The notes under the pieces are model-generated. The model worked only from the letters and a program-made list of their open reading frames with translations. It did no database searches and had not been told where the DNA came from. The position numbers and the translations under genes were made by a program. Shown one piece after another: positions 22,394 to 34,611 of a stretch of 64,000 bases of DNA. This DNA comes from Diplolepis rosae. Lineage: Eukaryota; Arthropoda; Insecta; Hymenoptera; Diplolepididae. The stretch's first letter is position 1. Each line of letters begins with the position of its first letter. Location: NCBI GenBank assembly GCA_030998225.1, contig JAPYXD010000403.1:3038001-3102000 (forward strand). Reading direction: 5' to 3'.

Positions 22394-23452
22394 ACATGGT
22401 AAAAAATTATTTTAAGTATTCCCTTCTTTCTCATAGAATATTCTTTTAACCGATAGTACTTTCATTTACTTGCAGTGTTGTTCTCATCGAAGGTACACAT
22501 ATGGCCACAAGTAAAATTCCCATATTTTGCCGTGCCGTTATGTCTCCGGTTACGGTTTTACGATCTTCCCTTAGACGTCGCGGTCCTGGTTGTCTTTGTT
22601 TATGTTCTCACTTTTCCTTTTCAATTTTAAAAAGAAAAACTTTCAAACAAAAAATTTTCTCTCAACCCGATGTGATCAGTCGCATCCTACAAACCTTTTC
22701 TAAACTTTAAAATCAGTCACAATTCTAACTTCTTAGAGTGAGTTTGGTGTATACTATATGTTGTGCAGTTAAGCCTTTTAACAAAAAGAGGAAAAAACCT
22801 TCAACCTCGGATATCGGGCATATATTGAATATTTTCTGTAAAAGGTTAGTCATTTAAACATTTTGCTTCTATGTTCATGAGATTGGAAAGTGCATTTCTC
22901 AGATAGTTTTCAAATAGTTTTTAAATAGTTTTTAGGCAAAGTAGTTCAAAATTAGCCTTATGCCCCAAATTCAAGTTGTTTCCATTTCAGCGGTGCACCA
23001 AAGATTTTATGCTACACACTTATATGTTTAAGACAGACATAAACACATGCACAAAAAAATATGTTAAAATAGTAATTTAAGAAAATAATTCTGTTATGTA
23101 ATATTCACTTTCACACCAAAGAATTTATTTATAGTTTTGGCTTTTTTCTACCATAAGTATATATTTCTGGTTTGTAATGATTCCTTGTTAACCATAATAT
23201 AGGCAGTACATTTATGTAAAGTTAGTCTAATATGTCAGGTCCAAGTTGTTTCTAGATATTTTTACACCTGAGAAATCATTTAGGCACGTTTCTTTGTGTT
23301 AGTCGATTATACAAACCTTCCACCTCTCTTACAAACGTATTTCAATACATTAAGCACTCGTTATGTATTATATGTATTACATAACATTGTTATTACTATA
23401 TATGGGAAATTAGCGCCTCCTTCTTGTATTTTTTAGATTCTAATAAATATCA
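22394..23452 (+). other. 3' region of the Penelope-like element
   Basis: No recognised coding sequence. A 69-codon frame at 22501-22710 starts inside this region but matches nothing I know. AT-rich, ends at the hammerhead core. Confidence 0.5.
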
Positions 23453-23480
23453 CTGATGAGGGCTCCGATCAGAGCCGAAA
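23453..23480 (+). ncRNA. Hammerhead ribozyme-like core
   Basis: Reads CTGATGA, G, stem II GGCTC, loop CGATCA, GAGCC, then GAAA and C. These are the conserved core boxes of a hammerhead ribozyme with a perfect 5-bp stem II. Stem III could form by CGT/ACG closing on GTA (23481-23500). I cannot see a matching stem I on the same molecule, so it may be degenerate or act as a dimer. Hammerhead motifs are documented in Penelope-like elements (Cervera and De la Pena), which fits its position after the GIY-YIG ORF. Confidence 0.7.
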
Positions 23481-23569
23481 CGTTTGATTAAATTGACGTA
23501 ATCATTTTATGGACCCTAAAGCCAATTATCCAACAATATTCCATTATATATTATTTTATATTTTCTTCC

Positions 23570-25040
23570 AAATTCTAATCTTAAAGATGTAAATATTTTT
23601 AACTCAATATCTTTTTCAAATACTATATAGATTCAAAAACGTTTTTAAGAAAATGTGCAGCTGCGTCAATATAAACACATAAATTTTGTCTAGAAATCGA
23701 TAAATATAATAAACCAGTACTTTCAAATTTTAACTAGAATGCATAACCCACAATCGTAGACCTTTTTAGATATCTTTTCTATTTACTATCCTCTTGTTAA
23801 TAAATACATAAAACTGCATAGAGCTACAGCAATATATAGCTTAGCGATTAGCCATTAGAAATAGAATAGGCTATATATAATAGATAATAAAAATTCTTAA
23901 TTAATAAGAATGTAAAAATATTAAGAATCTGGCATGAAATTAATATTATTTATTTTTATATTATTCAGTATGCTATGAATAAAAAATAAAAATTAACTAT
24001 TATATTATCTAATCAAGGAACTGCAATTTGAATCTAATTTGTATGTGAAATAACGTTTCAAATTTATAGAATGCAGACAGAAACCAATGACAAATTGTTA
24101 AAAGACTTAATTAGGAATCTACTTTATCAATGTATAAATTTATGAGACTTTATTTCTGAAGGTAAAATACTAATTTAAAATTTACTAAGAGATATTCATA
24201 CACTCTTTTACCAATTCTAAAAAAAGTTAAAGTATTAATTTACATGATATATATTTGAATTTATTCACAACGTATTTCAACAGTAACTCTACAAAGATTA
24301 CTATCTAACCTTCACAAAAATATACATATCCACTCTTTATAAACATATTTTTAAGTTCGTAAATTTAAAAAACCAAACTTATTTGCAAAAGATGTAGTTT
24401 GATTTGCAACCAATGTCAGAATACATAAGAATATAAGCTAAGTACTAGAAGAATTAACAATTTAAGTTAATTAAAATACTGTTATTCAAGATTTGAAATA
24501 ATAGAAATGTTTTGTTTTATCGACAATATTACATATTTGGATATATATTTTATAAATAATTTTGCGCACATTTTCTCAATGAACAAATTCAGCTTAGAAT
24601 ATGTAAATCGTTACACTTATTTTTATAAATAGGAAGTTTATATCGAAATGAAAAATCACAAAATTTCAGAACTACTTTTTATATTTCAACAAATGAATTC
24701 ACAAGAGAAAACTTATATTAAATTTACCCGTTTAAATTTATAATTTTGTATATTTAAACAAAATATTCGATGTTTAGTTCGAATGTTATGATTTTTATGT
24801 TTATTCAGAAAACCAATTACAGAATATATATTAATCTTATGTAATAATGATACTTCTGAATTTTAAAAGAAAGAATGGTTAGTTTAGTGTAAAATAATGA
24901 GGTTGTAAGTTAAATTAGGATATAAATGAATCATATTATAATTTAACTTTTCTATTATTTAAATTTAACGAAATCTGTAAACATAATAGTTTAAATAATG
25001 AATTTTTAACGTATTTTATTTAAGAATATACATGTAACGC
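23570..25040. other. Very AT-rich, no gene seen
   Basis: Dense stops in all frames, short A/T runs and no transposon ends that I can pair. Confidence 0.6.
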
Positions 25041-25043
25041 CAT

Positions 25044-26140
25044 TGTAACGTCCTAGTTACTCACCCTTCACTATTATTAGATTGATTCCCCTCGTTTTTG
25101 ATCGGTGAAAAAATCCAAAGAATTTCTAAACCGAAACAGGGTGAGGGAAGCTAACAACAAATGAATACTCAACAAATTTACAATTATTAACCTTTATTAT
25201 GATTCTACAATAAAAAGCCGCGAGAGAGAGAGAGAGAGAAAGATGTCTAAAAATTCCTCCTGGGGTAAATGTTAAACAACTTACTCGTTGTTGAATCCAC
25301 TCTGGAACCACCGATATTCCAAAAATCTTGCGATGTCACGATTGCAACACTCCGATATTTCGACGAACTTGGGGAGTCTGTATAAAATTTGTCTTAGGTG
25401 AACAACTGGACGACTCGATACAGCGAAGGAAAATGCTGACGATGGGTTGACGAAATCTACCAGACTACTGTAGATACTCCTTGAAGGAACTTGAGAGCTA
25501 GACAAGGTTGAAGGAAACTGACGAAGAATTCACGAAGACTTGACGAAGACTTTTTTGGGGAGACCGACTCCGCGATGAGAAACTGATGAAAAACTCGAGG
25601 AAGAGAGCTATCGACGACGACTGAAGAAAAACTGAAGAACTGCTTGATTCGTAAGAAAGCACCTGCTTTTATGCACAAATCTACCCTGGAGAAAACTCCC
25701 TTGAGGGTCACTTGCCTACAGCGTGGAAACCCTAGTTTCTTGACTTCCAGTTCCATACATCAAGAAAAGGGGAAACATATTTTTATTTTGGCCTTCTCTT
25801 GGGTTCCCCTACGTTCCTTTTTTCCCTGAGATGATTCATTTTTTAATTTTCATCCTTTGCTGCGCCGGTTGATATTCTTGTGTACTTAGGACATTCCGAT
25901 GGGGTTCCCTTGCTAACACTCTTATTAGGGTTACGATGTTTCATTCATAAATGTTCTCTATTTATAAATTTACTATTTCTCTCTCCCTATTACTATATTT
26001 GCTACCGTACATTCTATTTTGTATAATCAAAATTATTTCAAAACATGTTGCTTATGCACGTTTTATTATGAAATCTTTTTATTAGTTTTACATGTTTAAT
26101 ATTATAAATAAATACATGTAACTGGTCACAGGACGTGACA
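25044..26140 (-). mobile_element. Solo LTR, family L1 copy 2 (TSD CCAT)
   Basis: On the minus strand it begins TGTCACGTCCTGTGACC and ends AGGACGTTACA. Flanks are CCAT at 25040-25043 and 26141-26144, a 4-bp target duplication. A TATA-like box (GCATAAAAGC, minus strand, about 25668) and AATAAA (about 25195) mark a promoter and poly(A) signal. A GA microsatellite (about 25219-25240) lies where copy 1 at 11.2 kb has a CT tract. No internal element remains. Confidence 0.9.
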
Positions 26141-26144
26141 CCAT

Positions 26145-27140
26145 CTCTTGGGAAATCGATGAACTTGGAAAAATTGAACAACTCCTACAAGGTCCAACCC
26201 AATGGGTCAGCCCTTAGAATTTTTTCCTACTATTGCGGAGGCGTAACTGGTCACTATAAATATTCAACCAATCATAAAACTAAAACTAGTAATCTCAACT
26301 CCCCTAAAAGATTTTCAAGTAGAAAGGGAAAAGAAGAAAATACATAAAAGCTATGCATTTTCATTTTCTTACTCAGTTCTTCCCTTAGAAAGTTCTTTTT
26401 CTTATACTAAATTCAACACTGCCGGCCACAAATATTTTACAAATATTACAAATTTTTACAAAATTATACGGAGTTTTAGCGGAGTTCAACAACATTTTTT
26501 CACTGGGTCCTCACGACGTTTTCAAGGTTTTCCAAATTCATTCGACATCCCAGGATTTTTACCAAGGAATTCAAAAAAAGAAAATAAAAGTAAGTTTACC
26601 ATAAATTGCTGTGTTCTTTCTACACCTTTCTCCTTTATCTCTTTATACATTTAAAAATAATTATTTTATTACAAATTGTTGAGTGCTGGTAACCACCCCA
26701 GCACTAGCATTTGCAAAAGTGTTACCTATAAATCCAAATTCTTAGAATTAAGGGGAAAGTGGCGTGCTTCCTTTCATGGGAATAGTACGACTTTGTCCGA
26801 AATTCGCTGTGTTCTACCCATTTCTTATATATTTTCCACTCTGAAATTTTATATATTGGTTGAGAATAATAAACAAACAGAATTCCCGGGGTATTGGAAT
26901 TAATTTTCCAGACCCAAAACAAACTTAATAATTATAATCTCTTCAAGAATATAATTATTGTATAAATTCCATAAAATAAGCTTTTATCTTATGTGTCTTC
27001 AGACGACGCAGTCCTACTGAGAATTTGTAGACTTCATTTAGGCATCATTTCCCATTATTGGGAAATGTAGTTTTTTCGTATCTAACATATTTTGATTAAA
27101 AAATGAAAGTTTTGAATTCTAATCGTACACGGTAATAGTA
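26145..27140. other. No gene seen
   Basis: Only short frames of ordinary length for AT-rich sequence. No termini recognised. Confidence 0.55.
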
Positions 27141-27146
27141 TATTAC

Positions 27147-27256
27147 ATTACAAGGGATGAAACACAGCGATTGCAATGAGTGTGAAGTTTGCTGCCAGAG
27201 CGAAGCGAGGGCTACAGTCACACGAGTTACAATCGCTGTGTTTTGTTTCGAGTAAT
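27147..27256. repeat. Hairpin element A with 56-nt loop
   Basis: Perfect 14-bp arms (AAACACAGCGATTG at 27160-27173, complement at 27230-27243) around a 56-nt loop. Weaker pairing extends outward to CATTAC/GTAATG. The loop contains GTGTGAAGTTTGCTGCC and AGCGAAGCGAGG and is about 80 percent identical, without gaps, to the loop of hairpin B near 40.5 kb, while the arms differ. Probably a small foldback element. Confidence 0.75.
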
Positions 27257-27264
27257 GCATATTA

Positions 27265-30200
27265 TTTTTCATAGCAACTGTTTTGAGAATTTGATATTCG
27301 GTACCTGTAGAGCGGGTTGAAACTGCGGTTTGTAACCGTACCTACCCTACATTATACTATGTATTGACACTATCAGCAAATGTAAGATTTTTATCGTCTA
27401 TTCGTTATCTAGATGAGTTTTCAATTAAGGGTTGCTTTTCAGTGATAGGGATTGTTTTTTGAAGAATGATTTTTGGGGATTTCAAGAGCCCGAAAATGGC
27501 CAAAAATTCGGGTATAGTTAGTTTTTTGAACTAAAAGATTTTTTTCTATTAGAGGTGCTAGCTGATTGGGCAGGCAGCACCTCCACCTAAAATTTGATTT
27601 TTTTGAGAAAAATGCAAGAGCCCAAAAATCGGCACCACCTCCCAAAATTAGCTCATAATTAGCCCATAAATGTGGCATAAAATAAATAGTGATATTCCGT
27701 TGTGGAGGTGCCAGCTTATCGGACTTCAAGCTGTTCCCCGATTTGCTCATGTTATTGTTTTCCAAAATAAGTTCACTTTTGTAAATTTGGAAATTTGTTA
27801 AAACATGTAATTCATAAAAACGTGAATTTCAATAAAATAAAAGCGGTGATAAGTTGTGCTAGATCAGTACAATAAATGATATCTCGTACAATTTCTTCTC
27901 AGACGCATGTAATTCCTATAAAATACAGTAGTTTCGAACGAAACTTAGAAAAACATTTATCATCTAAAACATTGTTTAGTAAAAAGATGTATACTTTAAA
28001 AGTATCAATTCTTACAGCAGATTTGTAATAATTAATATAGTAAATAATTTTTTACATTTTGATGGCAAAAGGTAAGGTAAATAAATTCTTTCCCTTCCAA
28101 ATTATGTTAATGAATTGATATAATGTTTATTGATTTACATCATCTAGTTCTTCTATGTCAAAGATAAAAAAAAATTTTTTATTTGCGGCAACCCTTTTTT
28201 TGGTCAGAAGCCATTATTTTGAATAATTATTGGATTAATTGCACTACACAGCATTCACACGTTTGACTCGTAATTAAGGGTTCTGATGAATAGACTCGCT
28301 CAATGCTTAAGAACGAATAGGAATAAGATTCAATTATTTTCAAGACGTCAAAAATGTCTAAGTCGCAGAATTTTTTTTGTTTGTACATTCTTGTCACGTA
28401 TGCAAAGATTGTAGATTTGTGTAAAATGTGAAATATACCTTTTCTAAACTATCTATTGTAATGCAGCCATTGCATTTCATCAGTATTCATGGAATTATCG
28501 GATTAGATTGAGCTTTTTCACCCTTTATCGGAGACAAAAAAGAAAGGATAAGTTCGTTGACCAGTCATATGTAACAAAATTTTTGAAAACCAGAGCATTT
28601 TTGGTATTACTGGTGACTACTTTTTGGAGAAAACCAAAAATTCAATGATAATTTCTGAATCGGAGCAGAACGCTCTGCAAGTTGTTCTGATGAGTTTTTT
28701 TTATCGAACATAACTTACAAAAGTTACAGTATTTAAAGGTTGGCTGTGAAGTTGGCTTTACACTGTCAACATTTTATGAATTTTATAAGAGTTCTGACTT
28801 CATTTGCAATAGTTCTAGGTTTCCTGATATGTTTTAGGAATATTTCTTGCCTTTTAATGCATTAAAAGTACGATTCTCGAAATGTGGAGCTAACTTCACG
28901 CATCTCCATACTATCAGGAAAACAAATTTTTTTTCCCAGTGCTGGGAAAATTTTGCATAAATCTAGAGTTCCTGATACTTTTTAGAAATAGTTCTGGTAA
29001 AATACGAAGAATATGGTTACTTAAAATTTCCACAAATTTTTTCAAAATCTTATTTTCGAGAATTCCAAAAGTTCTGTATAGAGTTCTGGATTCAACTCAA
29101 ATATTTCTATGAATAATTCTGTTTGGAGTTATGATTTCTACATGAATTGATCTATAAATAAGTACTAGTATATTTTTTCCTGAAATCAAAATTGAAAAAA
29201 TGTGGCACTTCAAAAATTTCGATTAATTTTTGAAAATCTTATTATTTAGAGTTCCAAGAGTTTTAAAAAAAATATGATTTCCGAACAAAATTAATTTGGA
29301 CATATTTATAGAATTATTTGAGTAGAATCCAGAACTATAAACATAACTCTTGGAACTCTCAGAAGTAAGATTTTCGAAAATTATTTAAAAACTTTGAAGT
29401 GCCATAGTTTTTTGAATTTTGATTTTCAAATAAAATGAGTTTGGACGTATTTGTAGAACTATTTGAATACACAGAGAGAAATAAGATCTAGTTGTGAGGA
29501 CCAGAAAAATGTAGTCACTTATAATGTTGTTGTGATAACTACCTACAACTGTTATTATACCAAGTAATTTAGTTGCAGTAATGAACAAAACTGGTCATAG
29601 CAACCTGATCAACTATAATATTCTATTTCCAGTTATGAGAACTACATTCTCTGGTTAAACATGTTTTCAATTAGAAAATTTATGTACTGTAACTACAATG
29701 AGAGATTTTAGGCAAACGGAAAATATTATAGGATTATAATATTATATTATAGGATCGAAGGAAAAAATATCATTTCCACCACCGAAAATTGCCATGTTCT
29801 GCGACTTTGACACGATTTTTCACGAGTATTCTTGCGTTGAACGAGTACTTTGATCCGGACTCGCAATTCCGAGGCTTATTAGACTAATTTAGCACAAGTT
29901 ATTCTTTTTCATCTGCTGAAATACTAGGAAAAATTTTGTTTTTTCATGAGGCATAGGCACATGTGCTAAAAAACTACGTGTCAACTTGTAAGCGAAGAAG
30001 TCAATTGAGATAAAAAAATCTTCTTATCTCTTTTTTGTTAGCTTTTTTTGACCTACCGGGCGTTTTGAAACACCTTGGTGCGTGTTTGTTCTGATTTTAT
30101 TGTAGTTTAACTTTTTGTATAATAGAATCTTTCTTGTTCCTGCAAAATTGTGAAGAAGAAGCCTACTGGTTTGAACAGTATTTTATGTGCCACCGGCGCG

Positions 30201-30580
30201 CAAACTCGTTTTTTCGCAACAGTTAACAGTAGCGCAATGTAGTACATTTCGCCAGAAAGGAATGAAATGTAAAAATTGAACTGCGCATGCGCCCATAGCC
30301 ATGAAACGAAGCTCAATCCTTCTTATTCTTCTTCTTCTTCGTACAGCGTTAGCATCTTACTGGCAAAGCCTTGTACATTTGAACTGCGCATGCGTCTACT
30401 AAAATCCATTACTACTACACAAGATCGATAAAATCAAAATGGCCGGGACTAGTCGTGACATATCAAGTGTAATGACTAGCGCCGCAAACAACTACAATAC
30501 TAGTTTAGATTCCAGTGTACGCATAAAAACTCGTATACGCACCGAAGTCACATAAAATAGAATACGTGCCAATGCACACA
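27265..30580. other. No gene seen
   Basis: AT-rich with a long run of TTTTTGAAAA-like phrases between 28560 and 29470 that resemble each other loosely, perhaps an old diverged repeat. A short direct repeat, TGAACTGCGCATGCG, occurs near 30278 and 30377. Confidence 0.5.
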
Positions 30581-30582
30581 AT

Positions 30583-30712
30583 TCGGGTAATTCCGAGACT
30601 CGCGACAATGCTCGCAGGACTGATCGCGCTTCGGCTTCGTCTCGGCTTTGCCTCGACTACGCCTTTGCTTCGATCTCCTGCGAGCATTGTCGCTCGTTCC
30701 GCAATAACCCTC
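30583..30712. repeat. Hairpin element C, 18-bp perfect arms, 56-nt loop
   Basis: GCGACAATGCTCGCAGGA at 30602-30619 pairs perfectly with 30676-30693. Imperfect pairing extends outward for about 17 more bases (GGGTAATT.CG... against its complement). The 56-nt loop is rich in CTTCG, CTCG and GCCT phrases and very CpG-rich compared with the surroundings. It has the same loop length as hairpins A and B, but no clear sequence match. Confidence 0.7.
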
Positions 30713-31024
30713 ATTCTGCGCCTGGGCACGTAATGTACTATTCCAGGACGACTAGATTAAAATCTAATGGTGACAACAAATTCGCGAGAAATGCAACAAG
30801 AAGAGAAGAAGACACTCTTGGACGAGCGTTTAAAATTGATGGCAGAAGTGATATCGAAAAATGTATCAACACTAAGTGCAGTCTCCTTTACTGCCTTTTC
30901 AAACGATTCGTTATGCTAAAAGATTTGCCGAAAACTAAGGATTAGTAGTAATTATAAGCAGATACAAAAGTTTGAAGAAATGTGAAACTGCAATGTTGGT
31001 GGTATTAAAAATATTGTAGAAGAT

Positions 31025-34000
31025 TTGTGGCGAAATAAACAGTTAGAAGAAAACATGAAGAAAGAAATATTTTTTATAAAAAATCCAGACGTGAATAAAA
31101 ATAAAATGTCTATTGTGTCGTCAGATTCAACTATAAACATCGAAACAAATCCACATATAGCGCGAATTTCTATAATCGTTCAATCACTTTCTTCTCTGGC
31201 AGTAAAATCATTGAAAACAGACAGTATTCGCAACGAATCAAACCATCATGGCTTTTTGGAATACGATGGCGGTGGGATAGACGTATATGACTTTAGTACT
31301 GATACTGAACTGGTATGCAATGATTTTGACAGTGATGATAAGAAGCATAGGGAGAGTATTTTAGGAAAAGAAGCGAATGTTACTCGACCTCCTGTGACCA
31401 GGCAATCAAAAGCAGTATTTTCCGAGGATCGAGGAAATTGTTTATTGGCCTCAAATTTAATTGATGAGCATGGCTACTTGAAAAAAGATCTCACTCGTCA
31501 AATACTCATTGACATATTGTCCAAAGAATTTAACAACACATGTACTTTGCGCTTTCATGGCTACAGAAGGAATAAAGATTTCGACGTTATTTATGGCATC
31601 TGTAGATACAAAATCTCATGCCCAAAGGTTTAAATTCGATATTAAATACTCTGATAACGGTCGAGTAACACTCTTCGTTTATAGCGATGCAGCTGAAGAG
31701 GTTATTCACGATGGGCCGAGGCATTACTATCAGTTAACTGGTAAGGCTCGAGAAGAATCGCAGAAAGTTATGCAGACTGTTAAGCCAAGAGAGATTCATC
31801 TCTAAATTGTACGTAAAACAAATAAGAAATTAGCTGGAGATGGTAATATGCAAAATTTTAAATTTCTTAGTACGTACCAGAAAGCGAAATCGGAACAAAA
31901 TTGCAAGTAAGATTTAAGATTAAAATCGAATCATGTTGGTGACTTGGTACAGCAATGTTTTGATGATCGTAAAACAAGTGATCCTTATTTGCAACGAGTA
32001 GGGATGCCATTATTTGCGTTAATGTACTCAAAAAGTCAGTTACATTTAATTGACTGTAAAAAAATATAGGTACTACATCTTGACGCCACAGTTTTGGTTG
32101 TTCGAAAGCCAGATGGTGAAGAATGTAAACTCATATTGTACTACGCCCTTGTGGCAAGGTTTATGAATTCAACGATACCTTTAGCAGAGTTGATATCATC
32201 TGAACATGATACTACATCAATTAGTCACTTTCTGAAAGACTACTGTAAGTTCGTAGTACAAGACGGATACAAATGGCCAACATTTGCAGTTGTTGTAGTG
32301 GACTGGAGTTGGGTACTCATCCACGGGTTACTGTTTGAATGCAATCATATGGACATTCAAACATACCTCAAGATAGTGTACAACTGTGCTGAAAAAAAAT
32401 TTTCATTTCTTAAAGGTGTAGTAATCATCCACACTTGCTGTTCACATTATATGCATCAAGCTGCTGAAAATTTAGACAGAAAGTTTCCAGCGTATTCTGG
32501 CGTGATCTTGCATTAGATTGCATAGCATTTATGATACTCTGTAAAAAGTTAAATGAATTGAATGAAGTTGTTGAATTAACTGTTTAAATCCTTCTGTCAC
32601 CCGATCTATCAGTTGCAGACAAGGGATTGGAGGAGTTGACTACTGTTCATGAGGCAGGTTTTGCAGAAATTATGGGAAATAAAAGTAATTTTGACGTAGA
32701 ACTGACGTTTGACGATGATAGTGACAATGATGGTGTTGCCATTAATTCACCATTCTTTTGTCACTTCTGCAACATTTTCCAAATAGTGGAAAGCAGCATG
32801 AGATTATTAAGTGATGAGGAAGAACCCAAAAATAAGTGTTACAATCCTGAAGTGGATGAACTTATTTTGAACCATTTCATGCCCTTCATAATAATGGCCG
32901 CAGCCATTTTGTTTGCCGACTTGTTGCCTGAAGTCTAGCGAGTGAGTAAGGCTAATGCCGAAGCTCATTTCAAAACCGTTAAAAATACAGTCTTACGTAA
33001 TGAAACACATTTGCTGAGTGCTCGTTTCATTCGAAAATTAAAAAAATACTCCAGCGAGTTAGTGCACGAAGAAAAACGAAAAGTCTTATTAAAAAATCGT
33101 AAGGGAATGAAACCTCTATACTCTCTGAATGAAAAGAAATTCGATACAAAAATCGCGGAGAATGAATCTACCGATTCAAAATGTGACGAAATTGAAGCAA
33201 TTTCAGCTCCCTTAGATCCTTCTCTCAAAAAAGCTGGAATAAGAATAGAAGAGGAAGAAAAAGGAAGGCTCAAAGTCACTTAGAATGCCCTAGTTTAAAA
33301 AAGTACTCAATCGCAAGAATCCAAACCATATAAGAAAAATAGGAGAGCTTCTGAACATAAAAGGGTTCCTGTTTGTTAAAAACAAAAAATGCAAACCAAA
33401 CAAAGCAGTATAAATAATAAAAGTAAAGCTCCAGACTTTCAAGCACATGATATAGGTATGCTACCCCAAAGTTCGTTTCAGTCGCAAGCGACCAACATAA
33501 TCTCTGAAACATGGGACAACGCGTCGCTATCAATCTATAATCAAAGGGATAACTCCATCCATGAACTGGCACTGGAAAATGCACTGATGCGTGATATATC
33601 TTATTACATAGACAACAAAGTGGAAGAGGATATCCCTTTTAGGGCCTATAAACCAAGGGCAGACTCACCAATACTTTCCCTTGTGCCTGAATTACATGTT
33701 TCTTTCAACGCTTTTCAGACACTAAAAGGAGATAAATAGAATGATGGATCTGTCATTGATGCATGCATCATAAAGTGTGATTTAGATTGGCATGACATTT
33801 GTTATATGCCACCATATTATACGAGGTGTATCTTTGGAAGTAATGATGCGAATTTTCCCAAAGAATTCCGAATGTACGACGTACATTTACCGACTTCAGG
33901 TACAATTCTTATGCCTTAACTGTTCAACAATCACTGGCGTATTTTTCTAATGAAATGCAATAAAAATTTGTTTACTTTGATTGATCCAATTCGAGTAACG

Positions 34001-34540
34001 AAGAAAAGAAGTTACAGTTTTAAATTAGAGGAAATCGTAGCAATAAGGAACTTTAAAAAATTCGTTTCTGATTGTCCGAAAACATGCTCTTTCTATAAGC
34101 TCCGTCGCGTTGATTGGAAAGGAGAACAATGGACAAAATGTAGACCTTTCCAGAATGATAGTTATAATTGTAAAGCGTTCATTGTCTACTATATGCAGTG
34201 TATTGGGAATAATAGTGGAATAGAAATTACTCTCAACCCTGCAAATTTCCGGCGTAGAATAGCCGAATTTCTAATCAAACAATCAGAAGACATGAAAAGA
34301 TATTGCATTCACTCTTTTTTCGTCAACTCGCACCTTAGTGGGGATTACCTTGTGATGTGCACTTTCTGCAGACGATTTGCACATAGCAGTTGCATTCCTG
34401 GAGAGGATAAAACAACGGCAGAATGGGCGAGCGAATCTGCTCAATACATACGTATTCTCTGCAAAGTACGTCCAAGGAGTTGGATCAAATATCCTTGTCA
34501 GCTTAGAAGACTTACAGAATGAGAAGATATACTTCGAAGA
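31025..34540 (+). pseudogene. MULE-like transposon gene with Ulp1 domain (decayed)
   Basis: A chain of frames broken by several stops and shifts. In order: an N-terminal region (31025-31805, with DLTRQILIDILSKEF and RFKFDIKYSD); the catalytic core (about 32069-32516) with HLDAT, KLILYYALVA, AELISSEHDTTSISHF, VVVDWSW and a CCSH motif; a central linker (32627-33283); a region of uncertain role (33389-33739); a Ulp1/C48-type cysteine protease (about 33915-34300); and a Cys-rich finger (34340-34540). This order fits Mutator-like elements that carry Ulp1 proteases. Stops at 31631, 32514, 32936 and 33281, among others, show it is dead. Confidence 0.68.
33915..34540 (+). pseudogene. Ulp1/C48-like protease domain and zinc finger of MULE
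   Basis: The His box reads NNHWRIFLM, the Asp box LIDPIR, and the Gln-Cys box FQNDSYNCKAF, the His-Asp-Gln-Cys arrangement of SUMO proteases, with the usual Gly after Cys replaced by Lys. About 40 residues on, CTFCRRFAHSSC is a PHD/RING-like metal-binding motif. The main frame is open from 33950 to 34522; the His box is read just upstream in the same frame. It is the most intact part of the element. Its cellular role, if any, is unknown. Confidence 0.6.
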
Positions 34541-34611
34541 TTGTGCTAATGATATCCAGATAGCACGAGCCTGTCTATATAATAAGGATTCAATATTTTT
34601 ATTTACTTATA

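Larger units (their letters stand above)
21113..23560 (+). mobile_element. Penelope-like element, 5' truncated
   Basis: Begins inside the RT (LLFTNV) with no RT fingers upstream, so it is truncated at the 5' end. It carries RT and GIY-YIG nuclease in one frame, then a long 3' region ending near a hammerhead-like core (23453-23480) and the phrase CTAAAGCCAATTAT. That phrase also follows the second hammerhead copy at 44.6 kb, so the two 3' ends belong to related elements. The end near 23560 is approximate. Confidence 0.75.

Noticed and set aside
27439..27765. 108-codon minus-strand frame
   Set aside because: No recognisable motif; it reads through repeated text and has no splice or promoter context.
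29385..29588. Short minus-strand frame
   Set aside because: Length is usual for chance in AT-rich DNA.
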